A stretch of 64,000 nucleotides of DNA. It comes from Acidobacteriota bacterium. GTDB lineage: Bacteria; Acidobacteriota; Terriglobia; Terriglobales; Acidobacteriaceae. A model generated the notes under the pieces. The model was not told the DNA's origin, ran no database searches, and saw only the letters and a list, made by a program, of their open reading frames with translations. Shown one piece after another: positions 35,531 to 48,202 of this stretch. The stretch spans positions 496,001-560,000 of the forward strand of contig JAJZBZ010000001.1 in NCBI GenBank assembly GCA_021846275.1. The letters run 5' to 3'. A program made the position numbers and the translations under genes. Each line of letters starts with the position of its first letter. Within the stretch, counting starts at the first letter, position 1.

Positions 35531-35558
35531 GACGAGGGACTCCTGTGTGCGACGCGGA

Positions 35559-35987
35559 TTATGGCAGCGGTTCGCCGTCGGGAAGTTCGATTTCGGCGGT
35601 GATGGTGGCGTTGCCGGAGAGCATGGCGGAGACGGAGCAGTATTTGTTTTTGGAAAGCGCGACGGCGTCTTCCACGGCTTTGCGGCTGAGCGCGCCGCGC
35701 AGGCGATAGACGAGACGAATGGTCTCAAAGGAGCGAGGGTGTTCGGCGCGGCGCTGGGCGTGAGCGGTGACGGTGAGGCCGGTGAGCGGCTGGCGTTTTT
35801 TCCGGAGGATGCTGACGACATCGACGGAGGTGCAACTGCAGAGAGCCATGAGGACGGCTTCGACGGGACTGGGGCCGTCGGCGTGGCTGTCGCTGGTGTC
35901 GAGCGCAAGCGTGTGTCCGGATTCGGAGTGGGCGCGGAAGAGTTCTGGATTAGATTGATTCGGTTTCCATTTGCTGGAGGCGATCAT
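35559..35987 (-). CDS. OsmC/Ohr family protein
   Basis: A 142-residue OsmC-type peroxidase-fold protein. Redox cysteines appear in ALCSCTSVDVVSILRKK and in KNKYCSVSAML. OsmC members detoxify organic peroxides; this subgroup (YhfA-like) lacks a proven substrate. It is in the leftward run between the CDF transporter (14-base gap) and the PASTA gene (28-base gap). Confidence 0.88.
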   Translation of the reverse strand: MIASSKWKPNQSNPELFRAHSESGHTLALDTSDSHADGPSPVEAVLMALCSCTSVDVVSILRKKRQPLTGLTVTAHAQRRAEHPRSFETIRLVYRLRGALSRKAVEDAVALSKNKYCSVSAMLSGNATITAEIELPDGEPLP

Positions 35988-36001
35988 CGGGCAGGCTCCG
36001 T

Positions 36002-37465
36002 TCAGCGCAGGTTGTCGGTCTGCGGCTCGGGATGGATGAGGACTTTGTAGACTTCGGGGCAGGCGAGTTTGAAGCGGTCTTCAAGGCCGGTGATGACCTG
36101 GTGGACGCGTGCCATGGGCAGGGTGTCGGGCAGGGTGCAGTGGAAGCTGAGGTTGAGGTGGTCGCCGCTGCGCTCGATGAGGATCTCGTGCACGTCGAGG
36201 ACTTCCGGAAACGCGGATGCGGTGATTTGCAGCGCGGACTCGATGCGGCTGGCTTCGCTTTGCTCCTGCGCGTTGGTGGCGTTGTCGAGCGTGACGGGTT
36301 CTTCGATGGTGGCGGGTTCGCTTTCGATGTGAGTGAGCACGGCGGCGAGTTCGGGAATTTCGCGGAGAATTTCGGCTTCCATTTCGGTGACGAAGCTGTG
36401 GGCGGCGGCGAGCGGGAGGGTTTCCTTCAGTTCGACGTGAAGCTCGGCGCGGAGTTTTTCCGCGATGGACTGAATGCTGACCTCGTGGACGCCGACGTTG
36501 TTGCGCGCGGCGACGGCGCGAACACGGTCAAAGATACTTTCGGCGGGATTTTCTCGCGGGACGGTGTGGATGACGACATCGGCGCGGGGGACGACGGTCT
36601 GGACAGCGCGCGTGGCGGCGCGCACCAGTTCGCCGCTGTGTTCAAAGGTGAACGAGCGCGGCAGTGCGAGGGTGAGATCGGCGAAGGTGGCCGAGCCGGC
36701 GCGGCGGACGCGAACCTGTTCGATGGCGAGCAGGCCGGGGACGGACGCGACGGCGGCGCGGATGCGCGACTGGATTTCAGCGGGTGCGGCGTCGAGCAGG
36801 GCGGCGGTGGTTTCCAGCGCGAGGCGCCAGGTGAAGCGCAGGATCATGAGCGAGACGAGGATGGCGGCAAGCGGATCGGCGAAGCGCAGCGGCTCGATGT
36901 GGTTGCGCGCGCCGAGCCAGCCGAGGCCGAGGCCGACGAGGACGGCGAGCGTGGACCAGATGTCCGAGGCGAAGTGGAATGCGTCGGTGGCAAGGGCGGT
37001 GCTTTGCAGTTGCGTGGCGGCCCGACGCAGAGCGCGGGAACGCCACCAATCGACGCAAATGGAGGCGAGCAACACGAGCACGGGCCAGAGGGAGTGTTGC
37101 ACGCGCGATCCGCCGGAGAGGATTTTCTGCACGGCCTCCCAGAGTATCCAGGCGCAGGAGATGGCCATGAGACCGGCTTCGACGAAGGACGAGAGATTTT
37201 CAAATTTGGCGTGGCCGTAGGTGTGGTCCTCGTCGGCGGGTTTGTCGGAGACGCGCACGGAGAAAAAGGTGATGGCCGAGCCAGCGAGATCGAGAGCGGA
37301 GTGAGCCGCGTCCGAGAGCACGCCGAGCGATCCGCTGAGCAAACCGGCGGCGAGCTTGAGCGTGGTCATGACGGTGGCTGCAAGCAGCGACGAGAGCGCG
37401 ACGCGACGCTTAAGCGCGCTGGAGGAAACACTGTCGGCGACGACGATCTGCGTGGAGGACGACAT
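36002..37465 (-). CDS. Cation diffusion facilitator transporter with three C-terminal dimer domains
   Basis: The N-terminal ~210 residues are a six-helix CDF transporter with the metal motifs SDAAHSALDL and TDAFHFASDI (HxxxD). Typical CDF proteins have about 300 residues with one cytoplasmic ZT-dimer domain. This one has 487, and the excess appears to be two more domain copies: residues ~225-300 (AEIQSRIRAAVASVPGLLAIE), ~305-385 (FDRVRAVAARNNVGVHEVSI) and ~405-480 (SRIESALQITASAFPEVLDVHE). It probably exports Zn, Fe or Mn. It starts eight bases after ubiE. Confidence 0.9.
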   Translation of the reverse strand: MSSSTQIVVADSVSSSALKRRVALSSLLAATVMTTLKLAAGLLSGSLGVLSDAAHSALDLAGSAITFFSVRVSDKPADEDHTYGHAKFENLSSFVEAGLMAISCAWILWEAVQKILSGGSRVQHSLWPVLVLLASICVDWWRSRALRRAATQLQSTALATDAFHFASDIWSTLAVLVGLGLGWLGARNHIEPLRFADPLAAILVSLMILRFTWRLALETTAALLDAAPAEIQSRIRAAVASVPGLLAIEQVRVRRAGSATFADLTLALPRSFTFEHSGELVRAATRAVQTVVPRADVVIHTVPRENPAESIFDRVRAVAARNNVGVHEVSIQSIAEKLRAELHVELKETLPLAAAHSFVTEMEAEILREIPELAAVLTHIESEPATIEEPVTLDNATNAQEQSEASRIESALQITASAFPEVLDVHEILIERSGDHLNLSFHCTLPDTLPMARVHQVITGLEDRFKLACPEVYKVLIHPEPQTDNLR

Positions 37466-37472
37466 GGGAATA

Positions 37473-38297
37473 TCAGGCTATCGTTTCCGGCGGAAATTGG
37501 CCAGAGTTTGCTGGCGGAGCAGCAGCGGTGGCAGGCGCTGCGGAGCGCGTGGCCGAGAACAGGCCGGCGATTCCGAAGGAATAGGGAGTCCAGTGCGCGT
37601 CGGCGAATCCTGCGGATTCCATCTGGCGCAGAAGCTGCGCGGGAGCGGGGAATCGGTGGACGGATTCAGGAAGATATTCGTAGGGGCTGGATTGGCCGTT
37701 GAGCGCGCGTCCGATGGCGGGAAGAATGCGGCGGAAATAGAACTGGTAGAGCCTGCCGAAGAGACCATCGGGTTCGCTGAAGTCGAGAATGCCAAGCTGG
37801 CCGCCGGGACGGAGGACGCGCGCGAACTCACGCAGGCCGGCGTCGTAGTTGGCGAGATTACGAAAGCCGAAGGCTGTGGTGATGAGATCGACGGAGGCGT
37901 CAGGCAGCGGTAGATGGAGCGCGTCGGCTTCGATGGCGATGGCGCGACGATGATGGAATTTCTGCGCGCCGCGACGGAGCATCTCGTGAGCGAAGTCGAT
38001 GGCCAGAATGGGCGCGGCGTTTGCGGAGTTTGGGCGGCGGCGGAGCAGTGCGAGGGTCATGTCGCCGGTGCCGCAGCAGAGATCGACGACGATGGCATCG
38101 GGACGGGCGAGCGTGGAGCGGAAAGTTCGCGCAGCGCGCCACCACCAGAGGCGATCGATGCTGGCGGAGAGAACGTGATTCAGCAGGTCGTAGCGCGGGG
38201 CGATCGAATTGAACATGGAGCGAACGGATTGGGCAGCGCTTTGCTCATCGGTCGAGTCTGCGGGTCTGGCTCCGGATGCGGCGTGCGGCGTGGTCAT
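37473..38297 (-). CDS. ubiE: Demethylmenaquinone methyltransferase
   Basis: A 274-residue class I SAM methyltransferase of the UbiE/MenG family: [63 protein letters not shown] and [14 protein letters not shown]. It makes menaquinone from demethylmenaquinone, the likely quinone used by the complex I in this window. The C-terminal ~40 residues are Ala/Pro-rich and not conserved. Its start overlaps the aroB stop by four bases. Confidence 0.94.
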   Translation of the reverse strand: MTTPHAASGARPADSTDEQSAAQSVRSMFNSIAPRYDLLNHVLSASIDRLWWWRAARTFRSTLARPDAIVVDLCCGTGDMTLALLRRRPNSANAAPILAIDFAHEMLRRGAQKFHHRRAIAIEADALHLPLPDASVDLITTAFGFRNLANYDAGLREFARVLRPGGQLGILDFSEPDGLFGRLYQFYFRRILPAIGRALNGQSSPYEYLPESVHRFPAPAQLLRQMESAGFADAHWTPYSFGIAGLFSATRSAAPATAAAPPANSGQFPPETIA

Positions 38298-39457
38298 GAT
38301 GCGCTTCCAGGATGTTTTGCGAGCGTGAGCATGGACTGCGCGGCCTGTATTAACTCCTCGTGGGTGACATCGTTGGCGACCGTGGCGTTGCCGATGCTCA
38401 CGGGCAGAACGTAGCGGCGGAGTTCGCCGCGATTTTTTTTGTCGCGCGCAGTGAGCGCGACAAGGCGCTGCGCGTGAAGCCGAAGCGCGGGAAACGGGCC
38501 GAAGAGATGGATTGCGGCGAGGATGCGTTGGTGCTGCGCGGAGGTGATGGTGCGACGGCTGCGAGCGACTTCGCAGGCAGCGACGGTGCCCCAGGCGATG
38601 GCTTCGCCGTGGAGCAGTTGCCGGTAGCCGGTGGCGGATTCGATGGCGTGGCCGAGCGTATGGCCGAGATTGAGAATCATGCGCAGTCCGCTCTCGCGCT
38701 CATCAGCGCCGACAACTTCGGCCTTCATGCGGATGGAGGCGGTGATGACCTTTTGCAGCGCGGCGGGTTCGCGCTGGAGCAGCCGCGCGGAGTGCGACTC
38801 CATGAAGCGAAAGAGCGCGGCGTCGCGAATGATGCCAGCCTTGAGGCTTTCGATGAGGCCGGCGCGAAGTTCACGTTCGGGCAGCGTGGCGAGCAGATCG
38901 ATGTCCGCGATGACGGCGAGTGGGTGGTGAAAGGATCCGACGAGGTTTTTGCCCTCGGGAAGATTGACGCCGGTTTTGCCGCCGACCGAGGAGTCAACCT
39001 GCGCGAGGAACGTGGTGGGAATCTGGACGAACGGGATGCCGCGCATGTATATGGCAGCGAGAAATCCGCCGACATCGCCGACGATGCCGCCGCCGAAGGC
39101 GATAAGCAGCGAGCTGCGATCCGCGCCAGAAGACGCGAGCTGGCGGCAGAGTTTTTCTACGCTTGCGAGGGTCTTTAAGCGCTCACCGGCGGGGAGAAAG
39201 AGAACGGTTGGCGGCTGCGCGAAGCTACGCAGGAAATGCGGTGCCCAGAGCGCCCAGATATCTGGCGAAGTGAGCACGAAGATGCGATGGGGCAGAGAAG
39301 ACTTTTTGCGCGATTTTTTCGGTTGCAGAGATGAGCTTTGCTGCGCGCGAAGCGATTTTTCAATGAGCGGAGCGACGCGTGCGAGCAGACCGGAGCCGAC
39401 GTGAACGGGATATTGGGCGGACGGGGTGCGAACTGGGATGGTCTGCATCTTATTCAT
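38294..39457 (-). CDS. aroB: 3-dehydroquinate synthase
   Basis: It converts DAHP to 3-dehydroquinate, the second shikimate step. The 387-residue protein has [48 protein letters not shown] and [11 protein letters not shown] (Zn and NAD sites). A ~20-residue Ser/Lys-rich insert occurs near residue 45 ([15 protein letters not shown]). A second ATG at 39448 is possible. It heads the leftward aroB-ubiE-CDF-OsmC-PASTA group and is divergent from nadB. Confidence 0.95.
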   Translation of the reverse strand: MNKMQTIPVRTPSAQYPVHVGSGLLARVAPLIEKSLRAQQSSSLQPKKSRKKSSLPHRIFVLTSPDIWALWAPHFLRSFAQPPTVLFLPAGERLKTLASVEKLCRQLASSGADRSSLLIAFGGGIVGDVGGFLAAIYMRGIPFVQIPTTFLAQVDSSVGGKTGVNLPEGKNLVGSFHHPLAVIADIDLLATLPERELRAGLIESLKAGIIRDAALFRFMESHSARLLQREPAALQKVITASIRMKAEVVGADERESGLRMILNLGHTLGHAIESATGYRQLLHGEAIAWGTVAACEVARSRRTITSAQHQRILAAIHLFGPFPALRLHAQRLVALTARDKKNRGELRRYVLPVSIGNATVANDVTHEELIQAAQSMLTLAKHPGSAS

Positions 39458-39545
39458 GGTATCGCAAGGGCAAAGCGCATCGAATGGAGTGGGTGACGCG
39501 CGGTGCGGAGCGCGATGATAGCCTCAAAAAAAGAGAGGGTGAGAA

Positions 39546-41159
39546 GTGAAGCGTGCGGTGGATTTTCTGGTACTGGGAGCGGGAATTGCGGGGCTGCGCG
39601 CGGCGCTGACGCTGGCGAAGTCGGGAACGGTGATGGTTGTTGCGAAAGAGGCCGGTCAGGAATCGAATACGCACTATGCGCAGGGCGGGATTGCGGTGGC
39701 GATGGGTGGAGATGAGGACGTTGCGCTGCATCTGGAGGACACGCTGATGGCGGGTGACGGACTGGTGTTTTCACCGGCGGCCGTGGCGCTGGTGGAGGAT
39801 GGGCCGCTGCGGGTGGATGAGCTGATGGAGTGGGGCGCACGATTTGATCGCGAGGATGGAGAGCTGATGCGCACGCGCGAGGGCGCGCACAGTTTGCCGC
39901 GTATTCTGCATGCTTTTGGCGATGCGACGGGCGCGGAGATTGGCCGCGCGCTGCGAGCGGAGGCGCTGCGACACGAGCGAATCGAGATGGTCGAGTGGAG
40001 GATGGCGCGGTCGCTGATGGTGCGCGACGGGCGCGTGGTGGGCGCGGATTTACTGGATCATGACGGTGGGACGCATCGAGTGCTGGCGCGGGCGACGCTG
40101 CTGGCGACGGGCGGCGCGGGGCAGATTTATTCCGAGACGACGAATCCGGCTGTGGCGACCGGGGATGGGATTGCGCTGGCGCTGGAGGCTGGGGCAGAAG
40201 TTGCGGACATGGAGTTTTATCAGTTTCACCCGACGGCGCTGAACCTGCCGGGAGTGCCGCGTTTTCTGCTCTCCGAGGCGCTGCGCGGCGAGGGCGCGGA
40301 GCTGGTGAATGAGGCGGGCGAGCGGTTCATGGAGCGGTATCATCCGATGCTGGAGCTGGCTCCGCGCGATGTGGTGGCGCGGGCGATTGTGCGTGAAAGC
40401 CGGTCGGCGGATGAGACCAATCCGCAGACGATCTATCTCGATATGCGGCGAGTGCGCGGAGTGAATCTGCGCGAGCGGTTTCCGGGGATCAGCGCGTTTC
40501 TGGCGCGGCATGGGCTGAGCCTGGCGGAGGACAGGATTCCTGTCAGCCCGGCGGCGCATTATTTCATGGGCGGCGTGAGGACGGATTTGCATGGACGGAC
40601 GACGCTGAGCGGGTTGTATGCAGCGGGGGAAGTGGCGGCGACGGGCGTGCACGGCGCGAACAGGCTGGCATCGAATTCGCTGCTGGAGGGATTGGTCTTT
40701 GGCGCGCGCGCGGCGGAGGCGATGGTTGCGGATGCGCCTCTGTGCTCTGGAAAAGTGGACGGCAAAGACGAGTCTGTGGGGCAAGGATTTGTTGAAGCGA
40801 ATGACGGAGCGAGTGTGCGGATTGCGGATTGCGTGGAGCGGTTGCGGCGCTGCATGTGGCGTTCGTTTGGACTGCTGCGCGAGGGCGCTGGGATGCGGCG
40901 CGGCGCGGATGAGGTCGCTGCGATTGCAGGCGAGCTGGAGTCGATGCGCGCCGTGGAGACGGGTGGTCGCGCGGGGAATGAGGCTGTGGGGATGGCTCGC
41001 GTGGCGCGTGCGATGGCGGCGAGCGCGCTGGCGCGGGAAGAAAGTCGTGGCGCTCATTTTCGCAGCGATTTTCCGACGAAGCGTGTGGAGTTTGCGCGGG
41101 TGCACACGGTGTTCACTGAGTCCGTCGGTGTGCGCTTTACCAGTTTTGGTGAAGAATAA
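39546..41159 (+). CDS. nadB: L-aspartate oxidase
   Basis: An FAD enzyme of the succinate dehydrogenase/fumarate reductase family that oxidises aspartate to iminoaspartate for NAD synthesis. The 537-residue protein has FLVLGAGIAGLRAALTLA, SNTHYAQGGIAVA, RTREGAHSLPRILHAFGDATG, FYQFHPTAL and GLYAAGEVAATGVHGANRLASNSLLEGLVFG. GTG 39546 fits the N-terminus. It converges with the next gene with only three bases between stops. nadA and nadC are not seen. Confidence 0.95.
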   Translation: MKRAVDFLVLGAGIAGLRAALTLAKSGTVMVVAKEAGQESNTHYAQGGIAVAMGGDEDVALHLEDTLMAGDGLVFSPAAVALVEDGPLRVDELMEWGARFDREDGELMRTREGAHSLPRILHAFGDATGAEIGRALRAEALRHERIEMVEWRMARSLMVRDGRVVGADLLDHDGGTHRVLARATLLATGGAGQIYSETTNPAVATGDGIALALEAGAEVADMEFYQFHPTALNLPGVPRFLLSEALRGEGAELVNEAGERFMERYHPMLELAPRDVVARAIVRESRSADETNPQTIYLDMRRVRGVNLRERFPGISAFLARHGLSLAEDRIPVSPAAHYFMGGVRTDLHGRTTLSGLYAAGEVAATGVHGANRLASNSLLEGLVFGARAAEAMVADAPLCSGKVDGKDESVGQGFVEANDGASVRIADCVERLRRCMWRSFGLLREGAGMRRGADEVAAIAGELESMRAVETGGRAGNEAVGMARVARAMAASALAREESRGAHFRSDFPTKRVEFARVHTVFTESVGVRFTSFGEE

Positions 41160-41162
41160 ATT

Positions 41163-42158
41163 TCAGCGAGCGGGCGTGGCGGCGAAGGCTGGCAGAGCGT
41201 CAAGCCAGCGCGTGAGCGCCTCGCTGGAGTGAGGATCGTTTTCGAGCGGCATTTGCAGCCAGACGACGGTCTTCTGCGTGGCGATGCGGTCGTATGCCGG
41301 TGGACGCGGCGAGGACTGAGGCAGAAGCCAGAGGGATGGAACGGCGAGGCGCGCTGCGTCTGCGGCGAAATCGTAGTGGTCGCGCAGCAGGAGTCGCGCG
41401 GGAACGAGATGGCTGCGCGGATCGTTGAGGATGCTGTCGAGTGGATGATCGATGGGCGCTTCAAGCACGACTCCGGCGATGTCGGATGAGTGTGCGGCGA
41501 GCTGAGTGGCGATGTTCGCGCCCAGGCCAGTGCCCCAGACGACGACGGAGTTGCGAGGGATATGCTTCGTGTCAGCGAGCCAGCGAATGGCGCGCATGGC
41601 ATCGTGAGCGAGCTGCGCTTCGGAGGGTTTGCCGCTGGCGCTCTTGCCGTATCCGCGATAGTCGAGGACGAAGACATTCTGATGCATCGAATGAAGCCAT
41701 GCATCGAGCGGAAGCGTGTCGGCGAGATTGCCATCGGCTCCGTGGAGGACGAGGATCGCGTTGCGTGGGATTGCGGTGTCGGCGGGAATCCACCAGGCGG
41801 TGAGCTGGGTGACGCCGGTTTCGGATGCGTCGAAGTGAATCCACTGAAAGGCGAGATTCCTGTCGGACGGAGTGGCAGCGACGACGCGCGAGGGATGGTA
41901 GAGCAGTTGCCAACTGCCCTGCCAGAAGAGGAAGCAGAGCAGCAGCCAGGCGCAGGCGATGACGAAGAGGAGCGTGAGCGCGAAGGCGCGCAGCAGCCAT
42001 CGCAGCGGGACGTTGGGGAAGGCCGGGTCCGGCTGCATGACGTTGAGCGAGACACGCTGCCACGGGCGCGGCGCGGGTGCTTCCCGCTCGGCCTGGCGGC
42101 GCGGGTGACGCGAGGATGAAGATTGTTTTCCGGCGTGTTTGGTGCGTTTTGGGGCCAT
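41163..42158 (-). CDS. Membrane-anchored alpha/beta-hydrolase fold protein without a nucleophile serine
   Basis: A 331-residue protein with a charged N-terminus, a transmembrane helix at ~55-80 (LLRAFALTLLFVIACAWLLLC) and an outside alpha/beta-hydrolase domain of the YqiA/BEM46 type (NAILVLHGADGN, NVFVLDYRGYGKS, VVLEAPIDH). The nucleophile elbow reads WGTGLGA where GxSxG is expected, so serine is replaced by glycine; a histidine is present near the end (ENDPHSSEAL). It may be non-catalytic. The next gene upstream, tpiA, is 62 bases away on the same strand. Confidence 0.82.
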   Translation of the reverse strand: MAPKRTKHAGKQSSSSRHPRRQAEREAPAPRPWQRVSLNVMQPDPAFPNVPLRWLLRAFALTLLFVIACAWLLLCFLFWQGSWQLLYHPSRVVAATPSDRNLAFQWIHFDASETGVTQLTAWWIPADTAIPRNAILVLHGADGNLADTLPLDAWLHSMHQNVFVLDYRGYGKSASGKPSEAQLAHDAMRAIRWLADTKHIPRNSVVVWGTGLGANIATQLAAHSSDIAGVVLEAPIDHPLDSILNDPRSHLVPARLLLRDHYDFAADAARLAVPSLWLLPQSSPRPPAYDRIATQKTVVWLQMPLENDPHSSEALTRWLDALPAFAATPAR

Positions 42159-42220
42159 GGCGGGAAGTGCTGAGGAATTTCGGAGGCAGGGGTCAAGCGG
42201 CTGCCTCCGATATGTTGAGG

Positions 42221-42973
42221 CTAGTAGTGAACGATGGCCGCGAAGGACGACGGGATTAGGCTGGCGCCGCCGACGAGCGCGCCGTCGATCTCTTCTTCGT
42301 TGAGCAGGGACGAGGCGTTTTCGGGCTTGACGGAGCCGCCGTAGAGAATGCGCATGTGGCTGGCGACGGCCGCGCCGAGAATTGCGGCGATCTCTGCGCG
42401 GACGATGCGGTGCGCATCGACGGCCATCTCCGGGGTTGCGGTTTTGCCGGTGCCGATGGCCCAGACCGGCTCGTAGGCGATGACGATGGTCGCGGCCTGT
42501 TCGACCGTGATGCCGGCGAAGCCGTGGTGGATCTGGGTCTTCAGCACGCGCGCGGTTTCTCCGGCTTCGCGCTCGGCGAGCGATTCGCCGATGCAGACGA
42601 CGGGAAGGATGCCGTGGCGGAGCGCGCTGTGAAGTTTCTTGTTCACGACTTCATCGGTTTCGGCGAAGTATTGGCGGCGCTCGGAGTGGCCGATGAGCGT
42701 GTGCGTGGCACCGACGGCGCGTAGCATGAGCGGCGAGGTTTCGCCGGTGTAGGCACCTTCGTCTGCGAAGTGCATGTTCTGAAGGCCGACGCGAATGGTG
42801 GAGCCTGCGGCTGCTGCAACGACGGTGGCCAGCGAGGTGACGGATGGGAACAGGGCGATTTCATCGCGGCTGTGATTGGCGACGAGCGGCAGAAAAGCTT
42901 CGACAAATGCCTTGGCCTCCGCCGGGGTTTTATACATCTTCCAGTTCGCTGCGATGAGCGCTTTCCGAGACAT
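42221..42973 (-). CDS. tpiA: Triosephosphate isomerase
   Basis: A 250-residue TIM barrel that interconverts DHAP and GAP. AANWKMYK (catalytic N and K), IGHSERRQYF (catalytic H), IAYEPVWAIGTGKTA (catalytic E), RILYGGSV and DGALVGGASL are all present. ATG 42973 is preferred over the in-frame upstream ATG at 43030 because GGAGGAG lies about 11 bases before it. Confidence 0.97.
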   Translation of the reverse strand: MSRKALIAANWKMYKTPAEAKAFVEAFLPLVANHSRDEIALFPSVTSLATVVAAAAGSTIRVGLQNMHFADEGAYTGETSPLMLRAVGATHTLIGHSERRQYFAETDEVVNKKLHSALRHGILPVVCIGESLAEREAGETARVLKTQIHHGFAGITVEQAATIVIAYEPVWAIGTGKTATPEMAVDAHRIVRAEIAAILGAAVASHMRILYGGSVKPENASSLLNEEEIDGALVGGASLIPSSFAAIVHY

Positions 42974-43039
42974 GATTGCTTGACTCCTCCCAGTCTGATT
43001 GTAGCGGAGCGTGGAAGCGCGAATGAGCAAGCTCGCGAA

Positions 43040-45934
<2,895 letters not shown>

Positions 45935-45943
45935 GGCTTGCGA

Positions 45944-46810
45944 TCAGGCGAGGGGCGTTTCTGCGAGTTTGCGCAGCGCCTGAACGTTGCGCAGCTCGTC
46001 GTCGGGAGCATCGACGGGGGTTTCGGCGATGAAGGCGGAGTGAGCGAATCGCGCGTCGTGGAGCAGGCGTTGAAAGGGCGCGTTGCCGATGGTGCCTGCG
46101 CCGATGTGTTCGTGGCGATCAAGTTTGGAGCCGCGCTCAGCCTTGGCGTCGTTGCAGTGCCAGACCCTGACGTTGGCGCAGCCGATGGTGGATTCTGCAA
46201 GCCGCATGGTCTCCTCGTAGCCTGAGTCGGAGACGAGATCGTAGCCAGCGACGTGGGTGTGGCAGGTGTCGAGGCAGACGGCGACGGGCGCGTTCGTGCG
46301 CAGACGGTGGACGAGTTCGGCGACCTGTTCGAAGCTGCCGCCGAGCGAGAACTCGGCTCCGGCGGTGTTCTCGATGAGGATGTGAAACGGCGTTCCCTGC
46401 CAGGGCAGGCCGTCGATGGAGCGCGAGATGGTTTCGGCGGCGAGGCGCAGTCCTTCGTCGCGCGTGAGACCTTTCCAGGAGCCGGGATGGAGCACCAGAT
46501 ACTCCGCGCCCCACGCGAGCGCGCGCTCGATTTCGCCGCGAAAGGCATCGGTGCTTTTCTGGCGAACCTCTTCGTTCTGGCTGCAGACGTTGACGAGATA
46601 ACTGGTGTGGATGACGAGCGGTCCGACGTCGGCCTGTGTGCGCATCGCGCGCATCTTTTCGGCGTGTTCGGGGGCGACTTTGGGAGCGCGCCACATGCGC
46701 GGGCTGGAGGAAAAAAACTGGAAGGTATTGGCACCGATTTCGCGGGCGCGCTCGACGGCGTTCCAGGCTCCGCCGGAGGTTCCGAGGTGGATTCCGATCC
46801 TACGTTGCAT
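45944..46810 (-). CDS. nfo: Endonuclease IV (AP endonuclease)
   Basis: A 288-residue Zn-dependent TIM-barrel enzyme that cuts DNA at abasic sites. Metal ligands and signatures are present: GIHLGTSGG, QFFSSSPRMW, YLVLHPGSWKG, IENTAG, VCLDTCHTHVAGYD and HCNDAKAERGSKLDRHEHIGAG. TAGACT on the minus strand (46817-46822) ends six bases before the ATG, suggesting a very short leader. The D-lactate dehydrogenase-like gene follows closely. Confidence 0.96.
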   Translation of the reverse strand: MQRRIGIHLGTSGGAWNAVERAREIGANTFQFFSSSPRMWRAPKVAPEHAEKMRAMRTQADVGPLVIHTSYLVNVCSQNEEVRQKSTDAFRGEIERALAWGAEYLVLHPGSWKGLTRDEGLRLAAETISRSIDGLPWQGTPFHILIENTAGAEFSLGGSFEQVAELVHRLRTNAPVAVCLDTCHTHVAGYDLVSDSGYEETMRLAESTIGCANVRVWHCNDAKAERGSKLDRHEHIGAGTIGNAPFQRLLHDARFAHSAFIAETPVDAPDDELRNVQALRKLAETPLA

Positions 46811-46962
46811 GCCTTGAGTCTACAACTGCGGGAAGGCGGTGCGGAAAGAAAGAATCCGGCGCGGGAACAGCGACGGGTGCGCAGGAAAGCGGGTGCGAAA
46901 GCGAGAGGACGATTACGATTTGCGCCTTGCTGGCGCGGGTTGGTTCCTGCGATGATGCTGGG

Positions 46963-48138
46963 ATGCGGACGGTGATTCTGGCATCGGCTTTGTGGAGCAG
47001 CGCGGGCGTGGTGGCCGATCCGCGAGTTGTGGTGGAGGATGGTCGCATTGCGGCGATCGGCAGTCGAAGCGAGTGCGGGATTCCCCCTGGCGCACGGGTT
47101 CTGGATTACGCCGGGTGCATGCTGGCTCCGGCGTTTCTCGATATTCATATACACGGCTGCGCGGGGCGGGATGTGATGGAGGCCGATGAGGCCGGGATGG
47201 TGGCGATCAGCCGATTCCTGGGCGCGCGCGGCACGGGTGGTTTTCTGGCGACGACGGTGACGGCACCGATGGACGCGACGCTGCGCGCGCTGGAGCGGCT
47301 GGCGGCGAGGATGCGCAGCGAACGGGCGTGGCCGGGTGCCGCACTGTGCGGGATCCATCTGGAGGGACCGTTTCTGTCGCACGCGAAGCGCGGTGTGCAT
47401 CCGGCGGGCGATTTGCTGGAGCCGTCAGTTGCGGTGTTTGACCGGATGATGGAGGCGGCCGATGGGTGTGTTCGGCTGATGACGCTGGCACCGGAACTTC
47501 CGGGCGCGGCGGAGCTGGCGCGGCATGCGACGCGGCGCGGTGTGCGCGTGTCGATGGGGCACTCGAATGCGACGGCGCTGGAGGCGCAGCGGCTGATGGA
47601 AGCGGGAGCGGCGTCGGCGACGCATACCTTCAACGCGATGCGCGCGCTGGACCATCGCGAGCCGGGAATTGCGGGAGTGGCGCTGACGGAAGACGCGCTC
47701 TATGCTGAGTTGATCTGCGACGGGATTCACTTGGACCCGCGCATGGTGCGGCTGTGGTGGAAGATGAAGGGCAGGGAGCGCGGAATTCTGGTGACGGACG
47801 CGATGGCGGCGACGGGAATGCCGGATGGCGAGTATCGGCTGGGGGAGATGACGGTGCAACTGGCGGAGGGACGCGCGACGGCGAATGGAGTGCTGGCGGG
47901 CAGCGTGCTGACGCTGGATCGCGCGCTTGCAAATCTGGTTGCGTTTACGGGCGCGAGCGTGGAGAATGCTCTTCCGCTGGTGACGCGGAATCCGGCGGCG
48001 ATGCTGGATTTCGCAGATGCAAATTCGCACACGCATGGACGCGACCTGCGCGTGGGGCAGCGAGCGGACGTGGTGGCGCTCGATGGCGAGGGACGGCTGC
48101 GGGCTTCGCTGATGGCCGGTGTGGAGCAGCAGCAGTGA
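46963..48138 (+). CDS. nagA: N-acetylglucosamine-6-phosphate deacetylase
   Basis: It deacetylates GlcNAc-6-P to glucosamine-6-P. The 391-residue amidohydrolase has AFLDIHIHGCAG, CGIHLEGPFLSHAKRGVHP (metal-binding E), SMGHSNAT, ATHTFNAM, CDGIHLDP and VTDAMAATG (catalytic D). ATG 46963 is chosen because homology begins there; the frame is open far upstream through the nfo start region. With the NagB-II-like SIS protein and the kinase downstream it completes GlcNAc catabolism. Confidence 0.94.
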   Translation: MRTVILASALWSSAGVVADPRVVVEDGRIAAIGSRSECGIPPGARVLDYAGCMLAPAFLDIHIHGCAGRDVMEADEAGMVAISRFLGARGTGGFLATTVTAPMDATLRALERLAARMRSERAWPGAALCGIHLEGPFLSHAKRGVHPAGDLLEPSVAVFDRMMEAADGCVRLMTLAPELPGAAELARHATRRGVRVSMGHSNATALEAQRLMEAGAASATHTFNAMRALDHREPGIAGVALTEDALYAELICDGIHLDPRMVRLWWKMKGRERGILVTDAMAATGMPDGEYRLGEMTVQLAEGRATANGVLAGSVLTLDRALANLVAFTGASVENALPLVTRNPAAMLDFADANSHTHGRDLRVGQRADVVALDGEGRLRASLMAGVEQQQ

Positions 48139-48202
48139 ATGAGCCTGTCGGCGAGCCGGAGTTCGGTGCGAATCTTGCTGCGCCGTTGCTGCTGCGCGGT
48201 GG

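Noticed and set aside
36032-37702. 556-codon plus-strand open frame opposite the CDF transporter
   Set aside because: Glycine/aspartate-rich shadow with no domain; the minus strand encodes a clear CDF protein and ubiE.
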